A stretch of 64,000 bases of DNA from Virgibacillus profundi (lineage in GTDB: Bacteria; Bacillota; Bacilli; Bacillales; Amphibacillaceae), in the NCBI RefSeq assembly GCF_002287375.1, contig NZ_NPOA01000002.1, forward strand, positions 186,001-250,000, read 5' to 3'. This document shows positions 1 to 7,267 of the stretch, in pieces; position 1 is the stretch's first letter; each line of letters opens with the position of its first letter. The position numbers and the translations under genes were made by a program. The notes beneath the pieces were generated by a model, which was not told the origin of the DNA, made no database searches, and saw only the letters and a program-made list of their open reading frames with translations.

Positions 1-2
1 CT

Positions 3-907
3 ACTGGTTTATTTTTTAAAGTATCCTTTGGTGCAATGGTTCCAGGTGTTGTTGGAAGAGAACGACTGGTAAGTGCACACAGTTATTTTGAAGGGGCTGA
101 TGCAATCAGTACTTTTATAGGCCCCGTATTGGCAGGCTTTGTTTTATCAGGTTTTGGGGTTGCGGCAGTTTTAACGATAGATGCAATGACATACTTTGTC
201 TCATTTCTTGGAATTCTATTTTTAACTTTTAAAGAAAACAAAAGAAGAAATACTAGAAAACAACCAGCAAGAAAAAGCTATATTTCATCCCTTAAAGGTA
301 TAAAGTATTTGTTTGCAAATTATTATCAAACATTTATTTCGATCCAGCATGTTATTTTAAATTTTATTACAACAGCCATTACACTTTCTATTATTATCTA
401 TACAAGTCATACACTTAATTTTATTGAATGGCAAATTGGGATGGTTTTATCAGCAGCAGGAATAGGTAATCTGGTTGGTGTTTTTTTATTGAATAAGATA
501 AATCACTTTTCATGGAAGTTTTTATATGCAGGATTAATGTTGGTCTCAAGTAGTGGGATATTATTAATTCTATTTGCTAGTGAACTACATTTTATCATGT
601 TTGGGATGTTCGTTTTTGATGGTGCACTCTCTATGGCTTTTGTGGTAATGGATCTGCCAGACAAGCAGTTACACCTGATGGTTATTTAGCTCGTATTGGT
701 GGAGGCGGTATTTTATTAGCTGGATTAGTTGCAATGGGTGGAAATCTTTTTGCAGGTGGTATAGCTGAGTCTATTGATCCGAAAATCTCTCTAGCTTTTT
801 GTGCCTTTTTACTTTTGATTGCAGCAGTTATATCGTTATCATTTAAACTTGGTAACAAACAACTTGATAAACTGATACCGATAGAATTTAAAGAAAATAG
901 AAAGTAA
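3..907 (+). pseudogene. MFS efflux transporter, 5'-truncated by window, frameshifted
   Basis: Major facilitator superfamily exporter of the drug/macrolide efflux type. The reading frame enters at base 3 (TGLFFKVSFGAMVPG) and is rich in hydrophobic segments, as expected for the second half of a 12-helix permease. The motif VPGVVGRERLVSAHS fits the middle of this family. The frame closes at 687-689, but a different frame starting at base 650 continues the same protein without interruption (GSARQAVTPDGYLARIGGGG) to a TAA at 905-907. One missing base near 646-649 explains this: gtaaatgg instead of gtaatgg would read VVNGSARQ. Either the gene is inactive or the base is a sequencing error. The missing N-terminus lies outside the window. 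No substrate can be assigned. Confidence 0.8.
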
Positions 908-968
908 GTTATATCATTTTCAAAAAACATATGGATACTTAACAAAAATAAATGGTAGGAGGGTTAGC

Positions 969-1256
969 TTGCAAAAATGTGAAAGTTGCAGCTCACAATT
1001 TAGTTGGAGTAAAATTTATAAATCATTTTGGTGGGCATATAAACCAATTGAATGTGGCAATTGCGGTGTTAAACATAGAATAACCATTTTGGGCAGATTT
1101 ACATTTGTGGCCCTTACAATGATACCAATGTTGACATTTATGTATTTTCTTACCCCTTTTAATAATATTATTGCAACCATTGGTACAGGATCTATTATAT
1201 TAATTATCGGTTCTTTGTTCACGCCATACGTTGTTCAGTACGAAAACTCACCGTGA
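969..1256 (+). CDS. CxxC-x20-CxxC zinc-ribbon membrane protein (TIGR04104-like)
   Basis: Small protein of 95 residues. The N-terminus holds two CxxC pairs (CESC at residues 4-7 and CGNC near 29-32) separated by about 20 residues, a spacing typical of the TIGR04104 'cxxc_20_cxxc' putative zinc-finger family of Bacillaceae. Two hydrophobic segments follow (about 45-64 and 68-88), so the metal-binding knuckle probably sits on the inner face of the membrane. The start is a TTG at 969, chosen because a strong AGGAGGG lies about 8 bases upstream. The gene stands alone between the broken MFS gene and a convergent SRPBCC gene. Function of the family is unknown. Confidence 0.75.
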   Translation: MQKCESCSSQFSWSKIYKSFWWAYKPIECGNCGVKHRITILGRFTFVALTMIPMLTFMYFLTPFNNIIATIGTGSIILIIGSLFTPYVVQYENSP

Positions 1257-1363
1257 AATGGGAAATTATATAAACAATCAATTGCTTCATTTACAACGTG
1301 TATTAGTATACTGGCTTAGGAAGTATAGTTGTATCAACAGACTTAGCTGAATCAATAGGGATT

Positions 1364-1401
1364 GGCAAGTATATTAGAGGAACATCTATACTTGCCATTT
1401 T
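1364..1401. terminator. Terminator hairpin between convergent genes
   Basis: A perfect 10-bp stem, GGCAAGTATA (1364-1373) with TATACTTGCC (1387-1396), has a 13-base loop and is followed by ATTTTATATT. It lies between the convergent zinc-ribbon and SRPBCC genes and could serve either strand. Confidence 0.6.
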
Positions 1402-1441
1402 ATATTGTTAATTTTGCTAAATTCAAGGCTAATCATTATAC

Positions 1442-1897
1442 CTACTTCAACACCGTCTCCACTTCCATAACCCGATCTCCTACAGCCACTGTTAAATCTT
1501 TCGTTGTTTTTGGGACAAATGATTTAAGGACTGAATTTATCATAGGACCCATCATCCCTTTGGCGGTAATGTTTAAATGGCCTGTCATGTTTGTTATAGA
1601 ATCGTTTACCGCTGCTGCTTCAAAATAGCCGCTTCCTTTGAAATTATCACTTAATCCAGTCAAATCAAAGGTTACTTTTGTTGTCTCCTGCCATTTTGTA
1701 ATATTAATTTTCATACTAATGGTTTTTTGCACAATACCAGTATCCCCTTTAAATTTCCAGGTGGACTCTGTATCACTAAGAATTTTATGATCAATATATC
1801 CTGGAACCAAAGGCGCCCAATTATCCATGTCACTAACAAAGTTCCAAACCCTCTCAATAGGAATATCTAGTTTTGTATGATGAATTCCACTAGGCAT
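1442..1897 (-). CDS. SRPBCC family protein, CoxG-like
   Basis: A 151-residue protein with the pattern of the START/SRPBCC helix-grip fold: an N-terminal strand, then IPIERVWNFVSDMDNWAPLVPGY, several beta strands and a long amphipathic C-terminal helix (about 115-151). The resemblance is to CoxG-type proteins (carbon monoxide dehydrogenase subunit G family). In organisms without CO dehydrogenase these are of unknown role and probably bind a hydrophobic ligand. No CO dehydrogenase gene is in the window. The ATG at 1897-1895 follows AGGAGGA at good spacing on the minus strand. Its own transcription unit; it converges with the zinc-ribbon gene. Confidence 0.75.
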   Translation of the reverse strand: MPSGIHHTKLDIPIERVWNFVSDMDNWAPLVPGYIDHKILSDTESTWKFKGDTGIVQKTISMKINITKWQETTKVTFDLTGLSDNFKGSGYFEAAAVNDSITNMTGHLNITAKGMMGPMINSVLKSFVPKTTKDLTVAVGDRVMEVETVLK

Positions 1898-2187
1898 TGC
1901 ATATCCTCCTTCTATCCCGAATTATCAGGCAACTAAGCCTATGTAGTATCTTTACCCTAAATTCTTCTTAATCTATCATTCATTATACGCTAATAAATTG
2001 CTCACCCCAAATATATAGCATCCTGTTTATGTGACAATGCTCCATCTTGAATGTATGCTCGGAGTTCCCAAGGTATGCGTACAAAAAGCTCCAATTCAAG
2101 CGAATATTTGTTATTTTATAAAAAAATATGAAATAATGATTATAATCGGTTTTGATTAAAAATATGTAAGCTGGAGGTAGGAAATAT

Positions 2188-3021
2188 ATGATCACAACAC
2201 TAAAAGATACAGTCACACTAAATAATGGTGTTAAGATGCCGGGCTTTGGTTTAGGTGTATATAAAGTTGAAGATGGGAATGTAGTGATCGAATCGGTAAA
2301 AACAGCCCTGGAAAATGGCTATCGGAGTATTGATACTGCCTCATTTTATAATAATGAAGAAGGTGTGGGACAGGGAATTAAAGAATCCGGTGTTCCGAGA
2401 GAGGAAATTTTTGTTACATCAAAAGTATGGAATGATGAACAAGGCTATGAAAGCACGTTACAGGCATTTGAACAAAGCTTAGAAAAACTGGATTTGGAGT
2501 ATTTGGATCTGTATCTGATTCATTGGCCTGTAAGGGGGAAGTTTAAAGATACGTGGAGAGCAATGGAAAAGCTTTATACAGATGGAAAAGTACGTGCCAT
2601 TGGAGTGAGTAATTTTCATATCCAGCATTTGAAGGAGCTGCTTGCAGATTGTAAAGTTAGGCCAGTCATTAACCAGGTTGAATTTCATCCACATCTGACT
2701 CAGGTTGAACTAAGGGCTTTTTGTGAAAAAGAAAACATTCAATTTGAAGCATGGTCTCCACTCAAAAAAGGCAGACTCTTAAACGATCCTACAATCGTTA
2801 AAATTGCAGATAAGCATCAAAAGTCTTCGGCACAGGTTATTTTGAAATGGGATCTGCAGAATAATGTGATGACAATACCTAAATCAGTTACTAAAAACCG
2901 TATCATCGAAAATGCAGACATATTTGACTTTAAGTTAACTGAAGAGGAAATGAATCAGATTGATGCCTTAAACAAAAATGAAAGAACGGGAAAAAATCCG
3001 GATATGTTTGATACTGAGTAG
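2188..3021 (+). CDS. yvgN: Aldo/keto reductase (glyoxal/methylglyoxal reductase type)
   Basis: NADPH-dependent aldehyde reductase of the AKR5 group, close to YvgN/YtbE of Bacillus subtilis, which reduce methylglyoxal and other aldehydes in the cytosol. The 277-residue length is normal. The catalytic tetrad of the family is visible: Asp49 and Tyr54 ([11 protein letters not shown]), Lys79 (VTSKVWN) and His112 (LIHWP). The NADPH-binding stretch [10 protein letters not shown] lies near the C-terminus. The ATG at 2188 follows GGAGGTAGG. Monocistronic: a hairpin terminator follows at 3123. The exact substrate cannot be read from sequence, and YvgN versus a close paralogue is not certain. Confidence 0.88.
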   Translation: MITTLKDTVTLNNGVKMPGFGLGVYKVEDGNVVIESVKTALENGYRSIDTASFYNNEEGVGQGIKESGVPREEIFVTSKVWNDEQGYESTLQAFEQSLEKLDLEYLDLYLIHWPVRGKFKDTWRAMEKLYTDGKVRAIGVSNFHIQHLKELLADCKVRPVINQVEFHPHLTQVELRAFCEKENIQFEAWSPLKKGRLLNDPTIVKIADKHQKSSAQVILKWDLQNNVMTIPKSVTKNRIIENADIFDFKLTEEEMNQIDALNKNERTGKNPDMFDTE

Positions 3022-3084
3022 TTTTACAGATAACTTTTTTGTTAAGCTAAAGTTGCAACAAAAAAACTGTTCATATTAGTAACA

Positions 3085-3103
3085 GGTTCCGTTACCTATC
3101 GCA
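3085..3103 (+). repeat. 19-bp inverted repeat, left copy
   Basis: GGTTCCGTTACCTATCGCA occurs here and, as its exact reverse complement, at 5469-5487. The flanks of the two copies also show weaker similarity on both sides. Together they bracket the ArsR/SRPBCC/VOC/DUF2200 block. Confidence 0.85.
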
Positions 3104-3122
3104 AAAATTAAAAATGTAATGT

Positions 3123-3164
3123 AAAATGACCATCAATTTGTATGCAAAATTTGTGGTCATTTTT
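3123..3164 (+). terminator. Rho-independent terminator after the aldo/keto reductase
   Basis: AAAATGACCA (3123-3132) pairs with TGGTCATTTT (3154-3163), giving a 10-bp stem whose large loop can itself pair (AATTT with AAATT). A T-run ends the structure. Confidence 0.65.
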
Positions 3165-3320
3165 GTTGGTGTAATAGTGTTTTCTTTATAATATACATTA
3201 AAATTGTAGTGTAATTTTGTACCCCAATTTGTTAGCTAACAATTGCCATTATATTATGTCTATATTTTGATCTCTTTAGTAAAAGAGTTAATAATATAGA
3301 TAAGGTAGAATACTTTATAT

Positions 3321-3376
3321 TTAACCAGATGGTTGAATGATAACGAGAAAACTGTTATATTTAACTACATGGTTAA
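3321..3376 (+). promoter_or_regulatory. Two tandem palindromic operators overlapping the arsR-type gene start
   Basis: Box 1, TTAACCAGATGGTTGA (3321-3336), and box 2, TTAACTACATGGTTAA (3361-3376), are 16-bp imperfect palindromes with outer arms TTAACCA/TGGTTAA. They begin exactly 40 bp apart. Box 2 contains the ATG of the regulator. The placement is that expected of an autorepressor site; that the ArsR-type protein binds here is inference. Confidence 0.5.
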
Positions 3377-3710
3377 CCATAATAAAGATCAATTAAATGA
3401 AATATTTCATGCTTTAAGTGATCCAACAAGAAGAGAAATCATCCATTCGATGCATCAAAAAGAAAAAACAGTTTCCGAATTAGCCCAACCTTTTGATATG
3501 TCTTTGGCTGCTATTTCAAAGCATATAAAAGTCCTTGAGCGGGCAAAATTAATTGAAAGGAGTGTAAATGGAAGAACTCATTTATGCAGTTTAAACACGG
3601 AATCACTATCTAAAGCTACTGAATGGCTACAGTTTTATGAAAAATTTTGGAGCAATCGTTTTGATCTTCTTGAGAAAGAGTTATTAGAGGCAAAAAAGAA
3701 AGAACATTAA
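3369..3710 (+). CDS. ArsR-family winged-helix repressor (SRPBCC-associated)
   Basis: A 113-residue ArsR/SmtB-type transcriptional repressor. DQLNEIFHALSDPTRREIIHSM is the canonical first helix pair, and TVSELAQPFDMSLAAISKHIKVLERAKLIERS the winged helix-turn-helix. The metal-binding Cys pair of true arsenic sensors (ELCVCD) is absent, so it probably senses something else. I chose the ATG at 3369 because family members typically begin MV-x-x-KDQL and because the upstream TTG at 3333 lies inside an operator-like palindrome. No good ribosome binding site precedes either candidate. It is followed 21 bases later by an SRPBCC gene, the usual partner of this regulator subgroup. Confidence 0.8.
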   Translation: MVNHNKDQLNEIFHALSDPTRREIIHSMHQKEKTVSELAQPFDMSLAAISKHIKVLERAKLIERSVNGRTHLCSLNTESLSKATEWLQFYEKFWSNRFDLLEKELLEAKKKEH

Positions 3711-3731
3711 ATTACATAAAGGAGTGTGTTT

Positions 3732-4229
3732 ATGAGTGATGTTTCGACTACCACTTTAAAAATGACAAGAAATTTTGATGTAGCGCCTGAAAGGGTTTTT
3801 GATGCATGGTTGAACCCGGAAATGATGAGAAAATGGTTTTTTACATTGGAAGGGACGAATAAAGTAACACAAAATAATCCTCAAGTTGGCGGTACTTGGG
3901 AAATTATTGACCATCGAGAGGGAAAAGATTACCGTGCAATTGGAGAGTATCTCGAAATTGATCCTCCGAAAAAACTCGTGTTCACTTTTAAAATGCCACA
4001 ATTCAGCGAATTAGAAGATACGATTACAGTTGAGCTAAAAGAACTCCGGCAAGGTTGTGAGATGACGTTCACACAACTGATCCATGTTGCTCATGAAGAG
4101 AATTGGACAGAGTCCGATATCGAAAAAGCTCATGGCGAATGGCGTGATAGCACTGAACATGGCTGGAACTTGATGTTTATGGGGCTTAATGAATTACTTG
4201 AGACAGGCGAAATTAGCTATAAAGGTTAA
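3732..4229 (+). CDS. SRPBCC/AHSA1-domain protein, partner of the ArsR regulator
   Basis: A 165-residue protein of the activator-of-Hsp90 homologue 1-like (AHSA1) branch of the SRPBCC superfamily: TRNFDVAPERVFDAWLNPEMMRKWFF at the N-terminus, a GGTWEIIDHREGKDYRAIGEY beta region, and the C-terminal helix with EHGWNLMFMGLNELLE. These proteins bind hydrophobic ligands in a helix-grip cavity. In many Bacillaceae the gene follows an ArsR-type gene, suggesting a repressor/ligand-handling pair. Start set at the ATG at 3732, 7 bases after GGAG; the GTG at 3726 is too close to that site. A degraded copy of the 3' end of this gene lies immediately downstream (4241-4322). Confidence 0.8.
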   Translation: MSDVSTTTLKMTRNFDVAPERVFDAWLNPEMMRKWFFTLEGTNKVTQNNPQVGGTWEIIDHREGKDYRAIGEYLEIDPPKKLVFTFKMPQFSELEDTITVELKELRQGCEMTFTQLIHVAHEENWTESDIEKAHGEWRDSTEHGWNLMFMGLNELLETGEISYKG

Positions 4230-4240
4230 AAAGGGGTGTT

Positions 4241-4322
4241 GATCCAAGAAGGGTTTACTCTTATCTTTATGGGTTTACACAGTTAGTTGAAAACAGGGAA
4301 ATAACAATAAAATTTATGTAAA
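4241..4322 (+). pseudogene. Relic of a second SRPBCC gene (3' end only)
   Basis: Bases 4241-4322 resemble the last part of the preceding AHSA1 gene. CTTTATGGGTTTA here corresponds to GTTTATGGGGCTTA there, and TTGAAAACAGGGAAA to TTGAGACAGGCGAAA. The relic carries in-frame stops and a one-base deletion, so it is not coding. It looks like what remains of a tandem duplication. Confidence 0.55.
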
Positions 4323-4338
4323 GAAAGGGAGGTTAAAT

Positions 4339-4737
4339 ATGAAGAACGTAACACCATTTTTAATGTTTCAAGGCGGTATTGCAGAAGAAGCTATGAAATA
4401 CTACACATCAATCATTGAAGACTCGGAAATTAAAAGCATTACTCGATATGGAGCTGAAGGCCCCGGTGAAGAAGGTACAGTTATTCAAGCTGTATTCTCG
4501 TTAAAGGGGCAGGAGTTCATGTGTATTGACAGCCATGTTGACCATGAGTTTGCGTTTACCCCGTCTTTTTCTATCTATCTCACGTGTGATAACGAAGAGG
4601 AAATTGATAGCCTTTATGATAAAATGATGCAAAATGGCACAGCACTCATGCCAATAGATAATTATGGATTCAGCAAAAAATTCGGATGGCTGGTTGATCA
4701 GTTCGGCATATCCTGGCAGTTAAACTTACCGGAATAA
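4339..4737 (+). CDS. VOC family protein (PhnB/glyoxalase-like)
   Basis: A 132-residue single-domain protein of the vicinal oxygen chelate fold, PhnB-like subgroup (often annotated 3-demethylubiquinone-9 3-methyltransferase-like). Features are [22 protein letters not shown] at the start, [25 protein letters not shown] in the middle, and the end motif [19 protein letters not shown]. Metal-dependent glyoxalase, extradiol dioxygenase or fosfomycin-resistance activities are known in the fold, but no specific one can be named. The ATG follows GGGAGG. It lies about 110 bases downstream of the SRPBCC gene and reads in the same direction, so it may belong to that ArsR-controlled unit. Confidence 0.8.
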   Translation: MKNVTPFLMFQGGIAEEAMKYYTSIIEDSEIKSITRYGAEGPGEEGTVIQAVFSLKGQEFMCIDSHVDHEFAFTPSFSIYLTCDNEEEIDSLYDKMMQNGTALMPIDNYGFSKKFGWLVDQFGISWQLNLPE

Positions 4738-4849
4738 TCCGGTTATGGGGTGTGAGGTATTTTACAATCAGGCGCTTATCCGGAATAAAGATCAGCGTTC
4801 TTTTTCATTTGAAGGACTATTTAGCAGAATAATTAAGGGAGGCTGTATC

Positions 4850-5200
4850 ATGGCCAAACATAAGATTTATACAATGAGTTTCGCAAGAGTCTACCCCCTT
4901 TATGTTTCGAAAGCAGAGAAAAAAGGGCGTACTAAATCAGAAGTCGATGAAATCATCCGTTGGTTGACAGGATATACCCAGGAAGAGTTAGAAGTACAAC
5001 TGGAAAAACAGACAAACTTTGAGACTTTCTTAGCGGAAGCTCCTCAATTGAATCCTTCACGGTCTTTCATCAAAGGTGTAGTTTGCGGGGTTCGAGTGGA
5101 AGATATCGAAGAACCAACGATGCAGGAAATTCGTTATTTGGATAAGCTGATGGATGAGTTAGCAAAGGGAAAAGCAATGGAGAAAATTTTGCGGAAATAA
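4850..5200 (+). CDS. DUF2200 family protein
   Basis: A 116-residue cytosolic protein of the uncharacterised DUF2200 family, recognised by its start [33 protein letters not shown] and by the TGYTQEELE and [17 protein letters not shown] segments. The reading frame is open from 4745, but the ATG at 4850 is preferred: it has GGGAGG upstream and matches where this family begins. Function unknown. It ends the small rightward gene block that began with the ArsR-type gene; a strong bidirectional-looking terminator follows at 5351. Confidence 0.8.
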   Translation: MAKHKIYTMSFARVYPLYVSKAEKKGRTKSEVDEIIRWLTGYTQEELEVQLEKQTNFETFLAEAPQLNPSRSFIKGVVCGVRVEDIEEPTMQEIRYLDKLMDELAKGKAMEKILRK

Positions 5201-5350
5201 TATTAAAAACGAAGAAACACTATTTCCATATATATAGCTCTATATTTAAGTGATTATTAAACAATCGGGAGCGATCGTTTAATAAAAGTCTCTTTTTCAT
5301 CTTCAACAATCTGGCCCTTTAGTTGAAGAATCGTTGAAAATAAATATAAG

Positions 5351-5384
5351 AAAAATCTCAGTTTATTGAACTGAGATTTTTTTA
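5351..5384. terminator. Bidirectional terminator hairpin
   Basis: AAAAATCTCAGTT pairs with AACTGAGATTTTT around a TATTG loop, with A-run on one side and T-run on the other, so it can end transcription from both convergent genes (DUF2200 and yitT-like). Confidence 0.8.
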
Positions 5385-5468
5385 ATCTTAATTACAAAAG
5401 TCACTACAAAATACGGTGCAATTCATTATGCGAATTTGGGCTCTTTTAATAGTGTAGTTTTAAGTTCT

Positions 5469-5487
5469 TGCGATAGGTAACGGAACC
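5469..5487 (-). repeat. 19-bp inverted repeat, right copy
   Basis: TGCGATAGGTAACGGAACC is the exact reverse complement of 3085-3103. It lies just beyond the 3' end of the minus-strand yitT-like gene and marks the right edge of the 2.4-kb bracketed block. Confidence 0.85.
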
Positions 5488-5519
5488 CATTATTCATATC
5501 AGTCTCTCTTTCGTAATTT

Positions 5520-6392
5520 CTAAAGCTTTTGACCATAATATTTATCCAGTGAGAATCCTCTTCCTAAAATTTCCGATGCATTAATAAATATGACAAAGGT
5601 AGAGGGCTCTTCTTTTTGGAGAACCTTTTTTAATTGAACTGCTTCCTGCTGTTCTGTAACACATAATAGCATTGTTTTGTCCTGATTGGAGTAGCCTCCG
5701 ACAGAGCGAACTTTAGTAAGACCACGATCGATGCTTTCATGTATCAAGGATTGAATTTTTTCTTCTTCCTCTGTAATGATTAAAATTAATTTTGTTGCTG
5801 AAGTCCGTAGTTGCACAATATCAATCGTTTTACTGGTAATAAAGATACACATAAGGGCAAATAAGGTAAGCTCCAGATTAAAAACTATAATGGAAGAAAC
5901 AACGACAAAGCCATCGACAATCAGTTGGGAATACCCACTGGAGAGCCCCGTGAATTTCTTGACAATCTGAGCAATTGCCGCCGTTCCCCCGGTAGAACCA
6001 TTTCCTTTATAAACAATTCCGAGACCTGCACCGAGAACAATCCCGCCATAGATGGCACCTAATAATGGATTGGTAACCGTGTATGGAATATCTGTACTTA
6101 GAAAAATGATAAATGGTACCCAAAAAGTTCCGAGTAATGTTTTCCAACTAAAATCTTTTCCCATTGCGAGCCAGCCAATAACAAAGATTGGGATATTAAT
6201 CAGGAGTTGTGTAAATGCAGGGCTCGTTCCGTAAATTTGAAATAAAATGGTACTTACCCCTGAAATACCGCCTGCCGCAAGCTGTGAAGGAAGTAAAAAT
6301 ATATTATAGGCTAGGCCGACTAAAGTTGCGCCAATTAAAATTTTTAAGCTATCTTTTGCTGGTATGTTTAGGTTTTGCATTTTTTTATTCAT
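5520..6392 (-). CDS. YitT family membrane protein
   Basis: A 290-residue integral membrane protein. Residues about 15-195 contain five or six hydrophobic segments of the YitT_membrane (DUF161) type, with signature stretches AAGGISGVSTIL and GSTGGTAAIAQIV. The C-terminal 85 residues form the soluble DUF2179 domain (KLILIITEEEEKIQSLI...RGLTKVRSVGGYSNQDKTMLLCVT...FVIFINASEILGRGF). Members are widespread in Firmicutes, and the transported substrate, if any, is unknown. The ATG at 6392 follows AAAGGAAT on the minus strand. B. subtilis has several paralogues and this one cannot be assigned to a single one. Confidence 0.88.
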   Translation of the reverse strand: MNKKMQNLNIPAKDSLKILIGATLVGLAYNIFLLPSQLAAGGISGVSTILFQIYGTSPAFTQLLINIPIFVIGWLAMGKDFSWKTLLGTFWVPFIIFLSTDIPYTVTNPLLGAIYGGIVLGAGLGIVYKGNGSTGGTAAIAQIVKKFTGLSSGYSQLIVDGFVVVSSIIVFNLELTLFALMCIFITSKTIDIVQLRTSATKLILIITEEEEKIQSLIHESIDRGLTKVRSVGGYSNQDKTMLLCVTEQQEAVQLKKVLQKEEPSTFVIFINASEILGRGFSLDKYYGQKL

Positions 6393-6663
6393 CGTAGAAT
6401 TATTCCTTTCAAAACAATAATAAGTTATGCCAGTTCTTAATGACTGTTCTATTCTATCATTGGGGATGAAGGTAGTAAATGGTAGTTAATAGTCCAAATT
6501 ACATTGTAATAGAACTATATTTATAAAAAAATTAGAGGAAATAATCATTTTATTTATCGGATTGAATATATAGAAGAATATTCTTAGTATTTAAGTGTTT
6601 ATGACTGTGTATTTTTGATTTAAAAGGGCTTTTAAAAAGGGAGTTATTAACTGACGTTCATAT

Positions 6664-6679
6664 ACATAACAATTGTAAA
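6664..6679 (+). promoter_or_regulatory. Distal operator-like site of the SorC-type regulator
   Basis: ACATAACAATTGTAAA shares the 12-base core AACAATTGTAAA with the site at 6865-6880. It lies about 250 bp before the PTS EIIB gene. Possible auxiliary regulator site, less convincing than the other three. Confidence 0.35.
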
Positions 6680-6715
6680 TCACAATAATGCACAAATGAT
6701 GTTCAATAGCTTGCG

Positions 6716-6730
6716 ATGAAAACGGATACA
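6716..6730 (+). promoter_or_regulatory. cre box (CcpA site) upstream of the PTS genes
   Basis: ATGAAAACGGATACA matches every fixed position of the cre consensus WTGNAANCGNWNNCW. It lies about 185 bp upstream of the EIIB start in an AT-rich 520-bp intergenic region whose promoter I could not place with confidence. It predicts carbon catabolite control of the locus. Confidence 0.6.
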
Positions 6731-6864
6731 TATAAATATTTATTAATGGTAAAATAAATATTTATAAGGGTATTATTGGTGTTTTAGAGTTAATTTAATA
6801 ACAGAAGTTATACTATAAAGTTAAATAACTGAAATAAATGATAACTCACTACAAAAATAGTCCT

Positions 6865-6880
6865 TATGAACAATTGTAAA
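6865..6880 (+). promoter_or_regulatory. Operator-like site before the PTS EIIB gene
   Basis: TATGAACAATTGTAAA is 15/16 identical to the site at 9752-9767 before the SDR/dehydrogenase operon, and similar to 8631-8646 before the regulator gene. It lies 35 bases upstream of the EIIB ATG. Inferred binding site of the SorC-type regulator. Confidence 0.55.
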
Positions 6881-6914
6881 GATAGAGCTTTTAAAATTCA
6901 GGGGGTGAATAAGT

Positions 6915-7199
6915 ATGAAAAAGAAACAAGTATTAGTAGCATGTGGTGCAGGAATTGCAACTTCAACAGTTGTTAATGGTGCAATTGAAGAAATGGCAAA
7001 AGAAAATAATCTTAAAATTGATTTAGTTCAACTCAAGATTGCTGAAGTGGGTGCATATTTAGATACAGCTGATTTATTAGTAACCACTGCAATGACCAAA
7101 AAAGAGTATCCATTCGAGGTAATTAATGCAAGGGCATTCTTGACTGGTATTGGCATCAAAGACACAAAAAAGCAAATCTTGGAAGCACTTCAAAAATAA
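6915..7199 (+). CDS. PTS EIIB, galactitol (Gat) type
   Basis: A 94-residue EIIB of the galactitol phosphotransferase family: VLVACGAGIATSTVV at the N-terminus gives the phosphoryl-accepting Cys10 in its P-loop-like turn, and the pattern to FLTGIGIKDTKKQIL matches GatB in length and layout. It passes phosphate from an EIIA to the sugar bound by EIIC. The ATG follows AGGGGGTG. EIIC begins 68 bases downstream. No gene for a GatA-type EIIA is seen in this locus, so the EIIA must be encoded elsewhere or shared. The actual sugar or polyol is unknown; galactitol is only the family name. Confidence 0.88.
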   Translation: MKKKQVLVACGAGIATSTVVNGAIEEMAKENNLKIDLVQLKIAEVGAYLDTADLLVTTAMTKKEYPFEVINARAFLTGIGIKDTKKQILEALQK

Positions 7200-7267
7200 A
7201 AAGGTAGAATTTTGATTCTATTATTATGAAAATCAAGGTTTACTATGATAGTATAGGAGGCTATTTA

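Noticed and set aside
682-945. Minus-strand 87-residue frame opposite the MFS gene end
   Set aside because: It lies across the out-of-frame continuation of the MFS gene and has no start signal or family features.
3333-3368. TTG start of the ArsR-type gene at 3333
   Set aside because: It lies in an operator-like palindrome, has no ribosome binding site and gives an extension not typical of the family.
3085-5487. Insertion sequence
   Set aside because: No transposase gene or remnant lies between the inverted repeats; kept only as a bracketed block.
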